Assembly (NCBI GenBank): GCA_902812455.1
Contig: CADDZH010000032.1
Coordinates: 1-47,771, forward strand
DNA from: Chloroflexota bacterium
GTDB lineage: Bacteria > Chloroflexota > Ktedonobacteria > Ktedonobacterales > Ktedonobacteraceae
Length of the DNA stretch: 47,771 nt
Direction of reading: 5' to 3'
The notes under the pieces were generated by a model. It was not told where the DNA came from and did not search any database. It saw nothing but the letters and a program-made list of their open reading frames with translations. This document shows positions 8,007-15,971 of this stretch, one piece after another; positions within the stretch are counted from its first letter, which is position 1; the number at the start of each line of letters is the position of its first letter. The translations under genes and the position numbers were made by a program.

Positions 8007-9146
8007 ATGCCTGCTTCTCCCACGGGGCTGGTTTTTGATGAGCGTTTCCTCGGTCATGATACTGGGGTAGAAACGACTGTGACTATGCGTACAGGCTCGT
8101 TTCACCTGGCACCTGAGCCTCATCCGTCTGCTTCCTTTATTACGCAGCGTATCAAACAATTTCTGGACGGTTCGGGCCTGACAGCTCAGATGCGGCCTGT
8201 TGCAGCTCGTGCTGCCAGTGAAGACGAGCTGGCTGCCTATCATACCCGCGCATATATTGCAGGGATACGCGCCATCACGGAAGGTGAACCCATGAAGGGA
8301 GAATGGGGTGAAGCTGACCTGGAAACCCCGCTGAGCCGGGGCTCTTATGAAGCAGCGCTTTACGCTGCTGGAGGCGCCATGAATGCTGTGAGTGCGGTTA
8401 TGAATGGTGAGGTGCGCAATGTCTACGCGCTCTTGCGACCGCCTGGCCATCATGCCATGAGGAACCGGGCTATGGGATTCTGCATTTTTGGCAATGCTGT
8501 GATGGCTGCCTATCATGCCAGGAAGGCATATGGGCTGGAACGGGTTATGATTGTCGATTGGGATGTGCATCACGGCAACGGAACGCAGGATGCGTTCTAT
8601 GGCGACCCATATGTGCTCTTTGTCTCACTGCATCAGGAGAACTGGTATCCGGGGCTTTCAGGAGAGCTGGAGCAGGTTGGTACAGGAGCCGGGGTGGGCT
8701 ACACCGTCAACATTCCTCTTCCGGCGGGCACGGGCGATAAAGGGTATCGTGCTGCCTTCGAGCAGCTTGTCCTTCCTATTGGCATGCAGTTTCGCCCCGA
8801 GCTGATTATCATATCGGCTGGGCAGGACGCGAGCTGGTTAGATCCGCTGGCCCAGATGATGATGACTATGGCGGGCTTTCGCCAGATTTCAGCGTTGATG
8901 GTGGATCTGGCTGAAGAAGCCTGCGCTGGACGGCTGGTGATGCTCCAGGAGGGGGGCTATAGCGCTGCCTATGTGCCGTATTGTACAGCAGCGGTTGTCG
9001 AGCCGCTGCTGGGAGTTGATCTGGGCATTAGCGATCTCTATGCGGACTCCCCGGAACGGGAGCGCTGCATGACGATCTTCACAAAGGAAACACAGCGCGC
9101 TTTACGGAAAGCAAGAAGATGGCACAGGCAATGGTGGAAGCTGTGA
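8007..9146 (+). CDS. Histone deacetylase / acetylpolyamine amidohydrolase family protein
   Basis: A 379-residue arginase/deacetylase-fold enzyme. It starts TGLVFDERFLGHDTG, as class II HDAC-like bacterial proteins do. It has RPPGHHAMRNRAMGFC with the catalytic His pair, VDWDVHHGNGTQDAFY with zinc-ligand Asp and His, and SAGQDASWLDPL with the third ligand, the last Asp-containing loop. GQDAS is a variant of the usual GFDAH. Substrates in bacteria are acetylated lysines, polyamines or small acetylated metabolites and cannot be told apart here. I prefer the ATG at 8007 because GGAAAGGA lies 8 nt upstream and the protein then begins next to the conserved core. A 5' in-frame ATG at 7944 has no comparable ribosome site. 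Confidence 0.9.
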   Translation: MPASPTGLVFDERFLGHDTGVETTVTMRTGSFHLAPEPHPSASFITQRIKQFLDGSGLTAQMRPVAARAASEDELAAYHTRAYIAGIRAITEGEPMKGEWGEADLETPLSRGSYEAALYAAGGAMNAVSAVMNGEVRNVYALLRPPGHHAMRNRAMGFCIFGNAVMAAYHARKAYGLERVMIVDWDVHHGNGTQDAFYGDPYVLFVSLHQENWYPGLSGELEQVGTGAGVGYTVNIPLPAGTGDKGYRAAFEQLVLPIGMQFRPELIIISAGQDASWLDPLAQMMMTMAGFRQISALMVDLAEEACAGRLVMLQEGGYSAAYVPYCTAAVVEPLLGVDLGISDLYADSPERERCMTIFTKETQRALRKARRWHRQWWKL

Positions 9147-9211
9147 CTACTCCCCAGGAGTAAGCGCCGGGGCTTAGCTTTCCCTCTCAGACTCTCCCTT
9201 GTTTGCTAAAA

Positions 9212-9445
9212 TCAGCCGCGATCCCGCACTCCCTGTGCGCCTTCCTGGGCAGCGCAATGGGCACAGCAGTAAAAAGTGCCGTTGACCTCTACGCCGTGAC
9301 CAATGATCTTGCATCCACAGTGCTGGCAGGTAGGGGCGAGAGCCGAGATTGCGCATTCAAAACTATCGAATACATGCGACTTTCCGGCCATCACAACCTC
9401 AAAAGCCTTATCGTAGTCATTGCCGCAAACTTCACATCGCGCCAT
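9212..9445 (-). CDS. Small cysteine-rich zinc-finger-like protein
   Basis: A 77-residue protein with three Cys clusters: CEVCGND near the start, a lone Cys in FECAIS, then CQHCGCK and CCAHCA towards the end. The pattern suggests one or two structural zinc sites and recalls short prokaryotic metallothionein-like or TRASH/MYM-like proteins. The exact family is not certain. A well-placed GAAGGGAG stands 8 nt before the ATG at 9445, which supports expression despite the small size. A GTG nine bases further upstream is less well placed. It converges on the deacetylase gene with a 65-bp gap. Confidence 0.7.
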   Translation of the reverse strand: MARCEVCGNDYDKAFEVVMAGKSHVFDSFECAISALAPTCQHCGCKIIGHGVEVNGTFYCCAHCAAQEGAQGVRDRG

Positions 9446-9484
9446 TTTTAGCACTCCCTTCTCAGGTTTCTCTGTTAGTATGTA

Positions 9485-9597
9485 ATATCAAATCCTTTGA
9501 AAAAGTGATTCTCTGGGGGCGCCCCAGGCCCCGTCAGGGGGCTAGCCGCCCCCTGAACCCCCGCTCTTTTCGGTCACTATTCAACAGGATTTGATAT
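9485..9597. mobile_element. MITE-like element with inverted termini
   Basis: A 113-bp element. Terminal arms ATATCAAATCCT and AGGATTTGATAT are perfect inverted copies, and the similarity continues imperfectly to AGTGA/TCACT, giving about 24-bp termini. The interior is strongly GC-rich and holds the nested hairpin CAGGGGGC / GCCCCCTG. Nothing is encoded. TA-type flanks are compatible with a Tc/IS630-style target but are too short to prove it. Confidence 0.6.
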
Positions 9598-9656
9598 AAG
9601 CTCTTTGCCATAGACAACACGATGCATGTCAGGGGAAAGTTTCCCTTGCGGCGGCT

Positions 9657-9785
9657 GCAGATGGTATGGAGCGGGAAGGCAAGCCCGGCGATGGGGGAAA
9701 CGGGCGGGCGGCGCAAGCGCCCTCACCGCCCAGCACCGCCGCTCCCGCCCCTACGGGAACGATGCGCTTATCGGGCGGATCCATG
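9657..9785. repeat. GC-rich dispersed repeat, copy 1
   Basis: A GC-rich palindromic stretch ending in CCCGCCCCTACGGGAACGAT and GGGCGGATCC. The CGCCCCTAC...GATCCG core recurs near 20840-20914, 35925-36056, 45700-45786 and 45841-45892. It is non-coding and sits at the 3' side of the synthase gene. Confidence 0.5.
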
Positions 9786-9792
9786 CAAAAAG

Positions 9793-10611
9793 CTAGCCTT
9801 GTAAACCTGGTGTGTGCTGGGCAACAATCTTGAGCACCTGGCTACGGGTAAGCTTCCCTTCGCCACGCGCTAAGGCGTCTAAGGTAGCATAGGCCAGGGC
9901 GAGGGGAATGGTGCAGAAGTCCAGCACAGGGCCGGGGGGAAGAGCAGCGGTGTAGGCATCAGCCAGGGCGAGATTGCGACGTGCATAGGCATCCATGTCC
10001 TCTGCTTGCCAACCGGGCGGAAAGAAGTCCACCCCGCGTGTCATATCTACTGTATGGTTACGCAGGATATTGACAGCTTGCAGGCCACGCCCGAATCCCA
10101 CAGCGTAAGTACGATTGGTTTGTGTTCCGTTATACCAGGCCCAGAGATCCGACAGGAGCAGGCCAACCGAGCCAGCCACGCTAAACGTGTAGCGATCCAG
10201 GTCTGCCTCAGTGCGGATCAGCCAGCCATTGTCTGCCCAGTGTGCCATGCGGTCCGCCATGGTTGCCGTGGCTTCCCATACGCGCGGAGCGATGGGTACA
10301 GGGGCGAGCAGTGCCCAGTCGTATATGCGCAGCGTTACCTCTGGCAGCTCCTCCTCGTAAGGAGCCAGCGCTGCCAAAAAGTCGCTGGCAGTAAAGTTCG
10401 TTTGCAGCGTGCGGCTGATGGCGTGTAGCAGCGTGGCCTTCGTGGGGTTAGCCAGCTTGGGATGATCTTCTATTTCGTCGATGGCGCGCAAGCATAAGTA
10501 GCCTGCCATAACTGCATCCTGCAGATCTCCGGCTGGTAAGCGGCTGATGGGGATGAAGAACGTCCGGCTGGTTTTTTCCAGCATGGCTAGCGCATCTTCA
10601 CTCTTGCTCAT
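9793..10611 (-). CDS. Squalene/phytoene synthase family protein
   Basis: A 272-residue head-to-head prenyl synthase homologue. The first aspartate-rich motif is AIDEIEDHP, which binds Mg-diphosphate. The second region reads NILRNHTVDMTRGVDFFP, where the family usually has RDxxED, so the leading Asp is Asn-His here. The start at 10611 follows AAGGAG by 8 nt. It is the last minus-strand gene of the hopanoid cluster and would make squalene from farnesyl diphosphate for the cyclase at 13945. No separate HpnC, HpnD or HpnE set is present in the window, so a one-enzyme route or a divergent role is possible. Confidence 0.82.
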   Translation of the reverse strand: MSKSEDALAMLEKTSRTFFIPISRLPAGDLQDAVMAGYLCLRAIDEIEDHPKLANPTKATLLHAISRTLQTNFTASDFLAALAPYEEELPEVTLRIYDWALLAPVPIAPRVWEATATMADRMAHWADNGWLIRTEADLDRYTFSVAGSVGLLLSDLWAWYNGTQTNRTYAVGFGRGLQAVNILRNHTVDMTRGVDFFPPGWQAEDMDAYARRNLALADAYTAALPPGPVLDFCTIPLALAYATLDALARGEGKLTRSQVLKIVAQHTPGLQG

Positions 10612-10749
10612 CGTGTTAGCTCCTTCCACAAGCGAAAAAATAACAATAATTCCCTGTTTCCACAACACGTCTTGTGACACGTGTCACATGCCCGCCAGGG
10701 GGCAGGAGAGGAACAGCCTGGATTAATCAAGAGAGCCGCCAGAAACCCG

Positions 10750-11364
10750 CTACTCAGCAACTATGCTGCCTGAACCGGTCGCAGCTTTCAGTACACGTGC
10801 TGCTCGCAGCGCATACCGGGGGGCCGCGTGGCTAAGCCAGAACAACTCGCGCCACAGTGATGGTTGCAGCAGGGCCCTTGTGGGCTGCAGCCAGTCTGGG
10901 GAGATGCCATGTTCCGGGCTATCCAGTACGACCCGCACCGTCGCCACGCGCAGGTTTTGTCCTGCGAGCAGGCCGGTTTCCATGTCGGCAGCCACAAAGC
11001 CTCTCTGGAACCAGGCATGGCGATCGCTGCCTACAATAAGGGATTGGGCAGTCAGCAGCGACCCACTTACAGGTTGAAAGTGTAGCCTGCGCGCGGCAGC
11101 CAGCAGCGCCTGCACGAGAGCAGGATCGCACAGCATGATCCTGCCATCAGCAAGGCCGACTCGCTCAGGTATCAGGACAGTTCCCGGAGGGAGGCCGGGC
11201 GCGAGCGCACCTGCCAGGCCACACACGACCACGATGGAGCCCTGGCGTACACCTTTCCAGCGTGCTAATCGCATGCCAGCCCAACGAACACGAGCATGAG
11301 GAAGTATGCACCGCACTGCACAGTACTCAAGAAATGCCGGTGCCAGAATTTCCATGCTACACAT
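10750..11364 (-). CDS. hpnG: Hopanoid-associated nucleoside phosphorylase (HpnG-like)
   Basis: A 204-residue member of the PNP/MTAN-like phosphorylase fold. Visible signatures are VVVCGLAGALAPGLPPGTV near residue 45 and VAADMETGLLAG, the Glu-containing substrate loop. In the established hopanoid pathway HpnG removes adenine from adenosylhopane, the HpnH product, on the way to ribosyl-type bacteriohopanepolyols. The gene lies between hpnA and the synthase in a minus-strand row with hpnH. It is somewhat short for the fold. The start is either the ATG at 11364 or the ATG nine bases later; no strong ribosome site discriminates. Confidence 0.78.
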   Translation of the reverse strand: MCSMEILAPAFLEYCAVRCILPHARVRWAGMRLARWKGVRQGSIVVVCGLAGALAPGLPPGTVLIPERVGLADGRIMLCDPALVQALLAAARRLHFQPVSGSLLTAQSLIVGSDRHAWFQRGFVAADMETGLLAGQNLRVATVRVVLDSPEHGISPDWLQPTRALLQPSLWRELFWLSHAAPRYALRAARVLKAATGSGSIVAE

Positions 11365-11430
11365 TACCAGGTAACGATGAGGTACACGAGCTACGAATCA
11401 GATGATACCGAAAGAGGTTCCTCATCCTTG

Positions 11431-12456
11431 TTAACTGGCATAGCCGTTGTCGCGGTACCAGCGGACTGCCCGTTCCAGAGCTGCGGTTACGGACGTTGCT
11501 TCATAGCCAAGTTCAGATTGGGCCTTCGCAGAGCTGGCGTACATATAATGCCGAGCCATGCGCACGCCTTCGAGTGGGACCAGCGGGGCGGCCATACCGC
11601 TTGCCCCTGCGCGAAAGAGCTGGTAGCGCAGCTCGCCAGCCCAGCCGAGGGTAAGCGCCAACCCAAAAGGAATGCGAAAGGTTGGGGCGGGGCGACCACA
11701 AATCTGAGCCAGGCGTTCCCATAATTGTGATAGACTGAGATTCTCACCTCCTATCAGATAGCGCTCCCTGGGACGGCCATGTTGGAGCGCTAATACATGC
11801 GCCCTGGCGACATCCTCTACTGCCACGACGTTCAGGCCGCCGCTCAACGTGGCAAAGATGCGCCCGCGCATAAAGTCCACGATCATCTTTCCGGTGGGGG
11901 TTGGTTTCCAGTCTCCTGGGCCAACAGGCGCGGTCGGCAAGACAAGAACAACCGGCACTTGCGCCGCCAGAGCCACCCGCTCTTGCTGTATCTTTGATCG
12001 ATGGTATGCGGAGGAATCATCCTCTACAGCCCGGTTATCCTCAGTTGCCGGGCGCTCCCCAGAGACTGGCCCCACGGTTGACGAGCTTGAGGTAACGACG
12101 GCGCGCTCAATGCCCGCCAGGCGTGCCGCTTCCAATACGCCGGCACAGCCCCGCACGTTGGTAGCGAACATCTTCTGACGCGCGCCTGGAGAAAAGGAGT
12201 AGAGAGCCGCTACATGCACGAGATAGCGGCAGCCCAGCATGTGTTGAACCAGGTCGCCGGGGCGGAGAATATCACCTTGCACAGCAGTACATCCCTCAAG
12301 CGAGGGCAATGGCCTGGAACCGGGTCGTACCAGAGCGCGCACGTGGTACTGAGCCGCCAGCAGGGCACGAAGCACGTGGCTACCCACGAATCCGTTGGCC
12401 CCGGTCAAGAAGACCGTCTCACCTGCTCCTGCCATTCGCTGTACCTGCTCAGTCAT
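11431..12456 (-). CDS. hpnA: Hopanoid-associated sugar epimerase (HpnA-like)
   Basis: A 341-residue extended short-chain dehydrogenase. The NAD-binding motif is TGANGFVGSH (about 19-28), GDILRPGDL marks the second strand, and VTSSSSTVGP with YHRSK gives the Ser/Tyr/Lys catalytic triad. These features and the position beside hpnG and hpnH match HpnA, the hopanoid-associated epimerase whose exact substrate is not settled. The C-terminal part (RYLIGGENLSLSQLWE) is typical of the family. It is separated from hpnH by 141 bp and from hpnG by 66 bp, all on one strand. AAGGA is distant from the ATG, so the start is not certain. Confidence 0.85.
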   Translation of the reverse strand: MTEQVQRMAGAGETVFLTGANGFVGSHVLRALLAAQYHVRALVRPGSRPLPSLEGCTAVQGDILRPGDLVQHMLGCRYLVHVAALYSFSPGARQKMFATNVRGCAGVLEAARLAGIERAVVTSSSSTVGPVSGERPATEDNRAVEDDSSAYHRSKIQQERVALAAQVPVVLVLPTAPVGPGDWKPTPTGKMIVDFMRGRIFATLSGGLNVVAVEDVARAHVLALQHGRPRERYLIGGENLSLSQLWERLAQICGRPAPTFRIPFGLALTLGWAGELRYQLFRAGASGMAAPLVPLEGVRMARHYMYASSAKAQSELGYEATSVTAALERAVRWYRDNGYAS

Positions 12457-12597
12457 CAGCCTTGTACTACCGTCCTTCCCTTCCAGACTTACTCAAACCT
12501 ACTCTATTGAAACCAGGCTCTCTACTTTTATTATGTTCCCATCCCTGCCAAACGCCACAGCGATCACGTTCACTCGCCTGCTGGCGGGATGCCTACG

Positions 12598-13632
12598 TTA
12601 ATTGAAGAGAGATTGCAGGCTGCCACGCAGCACATCGGCGGTGGCACGTAGCGATTCGCGGGGGGACTTCATGGTAGCCGTTACTGCCGTAGGCTCATAG
12701 CCGCAATGCGCCATGCAGTTGGCGCAGCGAGGATCTTTGCCACGCCCATATTTCTCCCACTCGGTTGTCTCAACCAGCTCTTTATAGGAGCTCACGTAGC
12801 CATCGGCCATGAGATAACAGGGCCGCTGCCAACCCAGCACCGAATAGCTGGGGATACCCCAGGCGGTGCAGGCAAAATCAACCTTGCCCTCCAGGAAGTC
12901 CAGGTAGAGAGGAGAGTGGTTCAGGCGCCATTTCTTGCGCTTGCCATCTGCAAAGGCCTGGCGGAAGAGCTCGCGCGTGCGCTCGACGCCGAGGAAATGC
13001 TCCTGGTCCGGCGCCTTCTCGTAGGCGTAGCCTGGGGAGATCTGCATAGCATCTACCCGCACATCGTCGTTGAGGAAGTCGAGCACGGCGCGGATACTGT
13101 GTGCATCATCCTGCATGAAGAACGTGGTATTGGTGGTAACGCGGAATCCCCGGCGCTGGGCCTCTTTGATGGCTTCGATCGCCTTATCGAAAACACCGGT
13201 TCTGGCGACTGATTGGTCGTGGCGTTCTCTCAAGCCATCGATGTGGACTGACCAGGAAAAATAGGGGGACGGTTTGAACAGATCGAGCTTCTTGCGCATG
13301 AGAATGGCATTCGTGCAGAGATAGACGAAGCGCTTGCGTTCTACTAATGCTGCCACGATCTGATCGATCTCGCGGTGGATGAGCGGCTCACCGCCGGCGA
13401 TGGAGACGATGGGTGCGCCGCATTCCTCAACTGCATCGATACATTGCTGAACGGAAAGTCGCCGCGCCAGGATATCGTCGGGGTGCTGTATCTTGCCGCA
13501 GCCGGCGCAGGCAAGGTTGCACTGGTAGAGTGGCTCCAACTGTAACACAAGTGGAAACTTCTCACGGCCCCTCAGCCGTTGCCAGATGATATACGACGCG
13601 ACCCGAAGATTCTGGCGTAGAGTGATCGCCAT
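12598..13632 (-). CDS. hpnH: Radical SAM adenosyl-hopene transferase HpnH
   Basis: A 344-residue radical SAM enzyme. The CxxxCxxC cluster motif is CNLACAGC at residues 38-45, followed by GKIQHPDD as in HpnH orthologues, and SIAGGEPLIH as the GGE motif. The C-terminal region has several further Cys residues (CANCMAHCGYEP), possibly an auxiliary site. HpnH adds a 5'-deoxyadenosyl group to diploptene to start side-chain synthesis. The start at 13632 is supported by GGAGGAG about 7 nt upstream and by family alignment from MAITLRQ. A 25-residue longer 5' extension in frame is unlikely. It is transcribed away from the cyclase. Confidence 0.93.
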   Translation of the reverse strand: MAITLRQNLRVASYIIWQRLRGREKFPLVLQLEPLYQCNLACAGCGKIQHPDDILARRLSVQQCIDAVEECGAPIVSIAGGEPLIHREIDQIVAALVERKRFVYLCTNAILMRKKLDLFKPSPYFSWSVHIDGLRERHDQSVARTGVFDKAIEAIKEAQRRGFRVTTNTTFFMQDDAHSIRAVLDFLNDDVRVDAMQISPGYAYEKAPDQEHFLGVERTRELFRQAFADGKRKKWRLNHSPLYLDFLEGKVDFACTAWGIPSYSVLGWQRPCYLMADGYVSSYKELVETTEWEKYGRGKDPRCANCMAHCGYEPTAVTATMKSPRESLRATADVLRGSLQSLFN

Positions 13633-13944
13633 GCTTGCTCTCCTCCCGTATAAACGATAAGCTGTACCTGGGTGATATAATTCCCCGTGTAGACTGCGTA
13701 ACGGCACAAACTTATTTTATGACCAGGGTTTTTGGGTGCCCCCAAGAGTACCCAGAAGCATAAAAAAGATGCCGTTGCTTGCTATAATTAATTCAGAATG
13801 AGGAAAGGTGTATGTATATTTATCTTAACACATTCAACGAAGGAAAGCAACCGACCGTGAAGGATTTCACCAGGTATCGGGTGGGGGGAACGAGGACGAT
13901 GGCACGCCTCACCCTCCCCTCGATGAGGCTGAAAGGGCTGGCGT
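13633..13944. promoter_or_regulatory. Divergent control region hpnH / squalene-hopene cyclase
   Basis: A 312-bp gap between divergent hopanoid genes. TATAAT at 13783-13788 is a plausible plus-strand -10 but lacks a clear -35. AT-rich ATATAATT near 13675 could serve the minus strand. A leader of about 150 nt would precede the cyclase gene. No ORF is supported. Confidence 0.4.
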
Positions 13945-15822
13945 ATGGAACATACTAAGTTGAGCGAGGGGGAAGAGTCCCAGTTAAAGCAAACGCTGGA
14001 TCGAGCAGTGCAATGGCTGTTGGAGCATCAAGATGCTGAGGGCTGGTGGTGTGGCGAGCTGGAGACGAATGTGACTATGACGGCAGAGCACGTCCTGCTG
14101 CTGCGCTTTCTGGACCTGAGCCTGGATCGGATCAGGAACGGAGCTATACGACACATCCTGAATAACCAGCGAGATGATGGCTCATGGACGCTCTACTTCG
14201 GCGCACCGGCAGATCTGAGCACTACGATCGAAGCCTATGTGGCGCTCAAGGTGCTCGGCGTTGATCCCAGCAGCGAGCCAATGCAGCGAGCGCTGAAGGT
14301 GATCCACCAGCAAGGGGGAGTAGCGAGGGCCAGGGTCTTTACCAAAATCTGGCTGGCGCTCTTCGGCCAGTACCCCTGGTCTGGCATTCCGAGTATGCCG
14401 CCGGAGCTGGTCTACCTGCCGCCCTGGATGCCGTTGAACCTCTACGACTTTGCCTGCTGGGCGCGTGGGACTATCGCCCCACTGCTGGTTGTCATCTCGC
14501 GCCGTCCGGTCAAATCGCTGGGCTGTAGTGTGCCGGAGCTGGTTGTTCCGGGAACAGAGCGCTTGCTCACCAGGGTTCCAGGGTCGGGATTTTTCTGGTG
14601 GACTGATAAGTTCCTCAAGCTCTATGATGCTCTGCCGTGGCATCCCGGCCGGGCACGTGCACGGCGCCGGCTGGTCGATTGGATCGTAGAACGGCAGGAG
14701 GCCGATGGAAGCTGGGGTGGTATCCAGCCGCCCTGGGTATACTCGCTGATCGCTCTGTACCTGGAAGGCATGGGCACCGATCATCCGGTCATGCGCCGGG
14801 GCATCGAGGGGCATGAGGTCTTCTCGCTGGAGGACGAAAGCGGATGGCGGTTTCAAGCCTGTATGTCTCCGGTCTGGGATACTGCCTGGGCACTGTTAGC
14901 CTTGCGCCGCGCCGGTTTGGGCCTTGACCATCCAGGCGTGCAACGCGCAGTTCAATGGATCTTGCAAGAGCAGATCTCCACAGGCGGCGACTGGCAGGTG
15001 CGGTGCGGCAAGGTGCCATGTGGTGGCTGGGCCTTTGAATTTGAGAATGACATCTACCCAGATATCGACGACACGGCGGTCGTCGTCCTGGCGCTGCTCG
15101 AAGCTGGGGAAGAGGCAGCCGTGCGGGCCGCGGTGGATCGAGCTGTGCAGTGGGTGCTGGTCATGCAGTCGAGCAATGGGGCCTGGGGAGCATTCGATAA
15201 GGACAATACGCGAGCAATCGTCTACCGCCTGCCATTCGCCGATTTTGGAGCGATGTTGGACCCGCCCACTGAAGATGTGACAGCTCATGTGCTGGAGATG
15301 CTGGCGCACGTAAATGCGCCGGACAAGGAGCGGGTCATCCAGGCGGCGCTCAAGTACCTGCGGGAGACACAGCGACCAGACGGTTCCTGGTTCGGTCGCT
15401 GGGGTGTCAATTACATCTACGGAACGTGGTGCGTCATCTCAGCGCTCACTGCGCTGCGCGACAGCGGGTATGCCGTGCAGGATATGATTGATAAAGGGTG
15501 TGCCTGGTTGCTCGATCATCAGAATGCTGATGGCGGCTGGGGCGAGACCTGTTATTCCTACGAGGACGACTCCTTTGCAGGAATTGGGCAGAGCACGCCG
15601 TCGCAAACGGCATGGGCCGTGTTATCCCTACAGTTAGCGGGGCTGGGCCAGCATGATGCCTGCCTGCGCGGTTTGACGTATCTTCGTGAGACCCAGGTCG
15701 ATGGCACGTGGGAAGAGCGAGAATACACGGGCACGGGCTTCCCGCGCGATTTCTACATCAATTATCACCTCTACCGGCACGTGTTCCCCACGCTGGCCCT
15801 GGCGGGGGCTTGCAAATCTTAA
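13945..15822 (+). CDS. shc: Squalene-hopene cyclase
   Basis: A 625-residue class II triterpene cyclase that folds squalene into hopene/hopanol. The catalytic DxDD acid is DIDD at residues 373-376, inside YPDIDDTAVVVLAL, almost the same position as in the Alicyclobacillus enzyme. Multiple QW repeats of the QxxDGSWG type are visible (for instance QEADGSWGG, QRPDGSWFGRWG and QNADGGWGE), spread over both alpha/alpha barrels. Length is normal for the family and the C-terminal GTGFPRDFYINYHLYRH is complete. The protein attaches to one membrane face. It diverges from hpnH, hpnA, hpnG and the prenyl synthase, forming one hopanoid locus. Confidence 0.97.
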   Translation: MEHTKLSEGEESQLKQTLDRAVQWLLEHQDAEGWWCGELETNVTMTAEHVLLLRFLDLSLDRIRNGAIRHILNNQRDDGSWTLYFGAPADLSTTIEAYVALKVLGVDPSSEPMQRALKVIHQQGGVARARVFTKIWLALFGQYPWSGIPSMPPELVYLPPWMPLNLYDFACWARGTIAPLLVVISRRPVKSLGCSVPELVVPGTERLLTRVPGSGFFWWTDKFLKLYDALPWHPGRARARRRLVDWIVERQEADGSWGGIQPPWVYSLIALYLEGMGTDHPVMRRGIEGHEVFSLEDESGWRFQACMSPVWDTAWALLALRRAGLGLDHPGVQRAVQWILQEQISTGGDWQVRCGKVPCGGWAFEFENDIYPDIDDTAVVVLALLEAGEEAAVRAAVDRAVQWVLVMQSSNGAWGAFDKDNTRAIVYRLPFADFGAMLDPPTEDVTAHVLEMLAHVNAPDKERVIQAALKYLRETQRPDGSWFGRWGVNYIYGTWCVISALTALRDSGYAVQDMIDKGCAWLLDHQNADGGWGETCYSYEDDSFAGIGQSTPSQTAWAVLSLQLAGLGQHDACLRGLTYLRETQVDGTWEEREYTGTGFPRDFYINYHLYRHVFPTLALAGACKS

Positions 15823-15971
15823 CCATAAAGTGGTACTTTCCTACCAGCATAAGAGCGATCCATGCAAATACATGCGTTACTGTATCGTACAATCGCAGGT
15901 GTACGAGGGTGTGTTACGATGTTTCAAATTCGCCCACTATTTTTGCTGGCAAGAGGGAAGATGTGTTCCAG

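Noticed and set aside
15708..15971. N-terminal extension of the flavoprotein gene
   Set aside because: The frame is open back into the cyclase gene, but the added residues are a shadow of cyclase codons and an untranslated gap, with no ribosome site.
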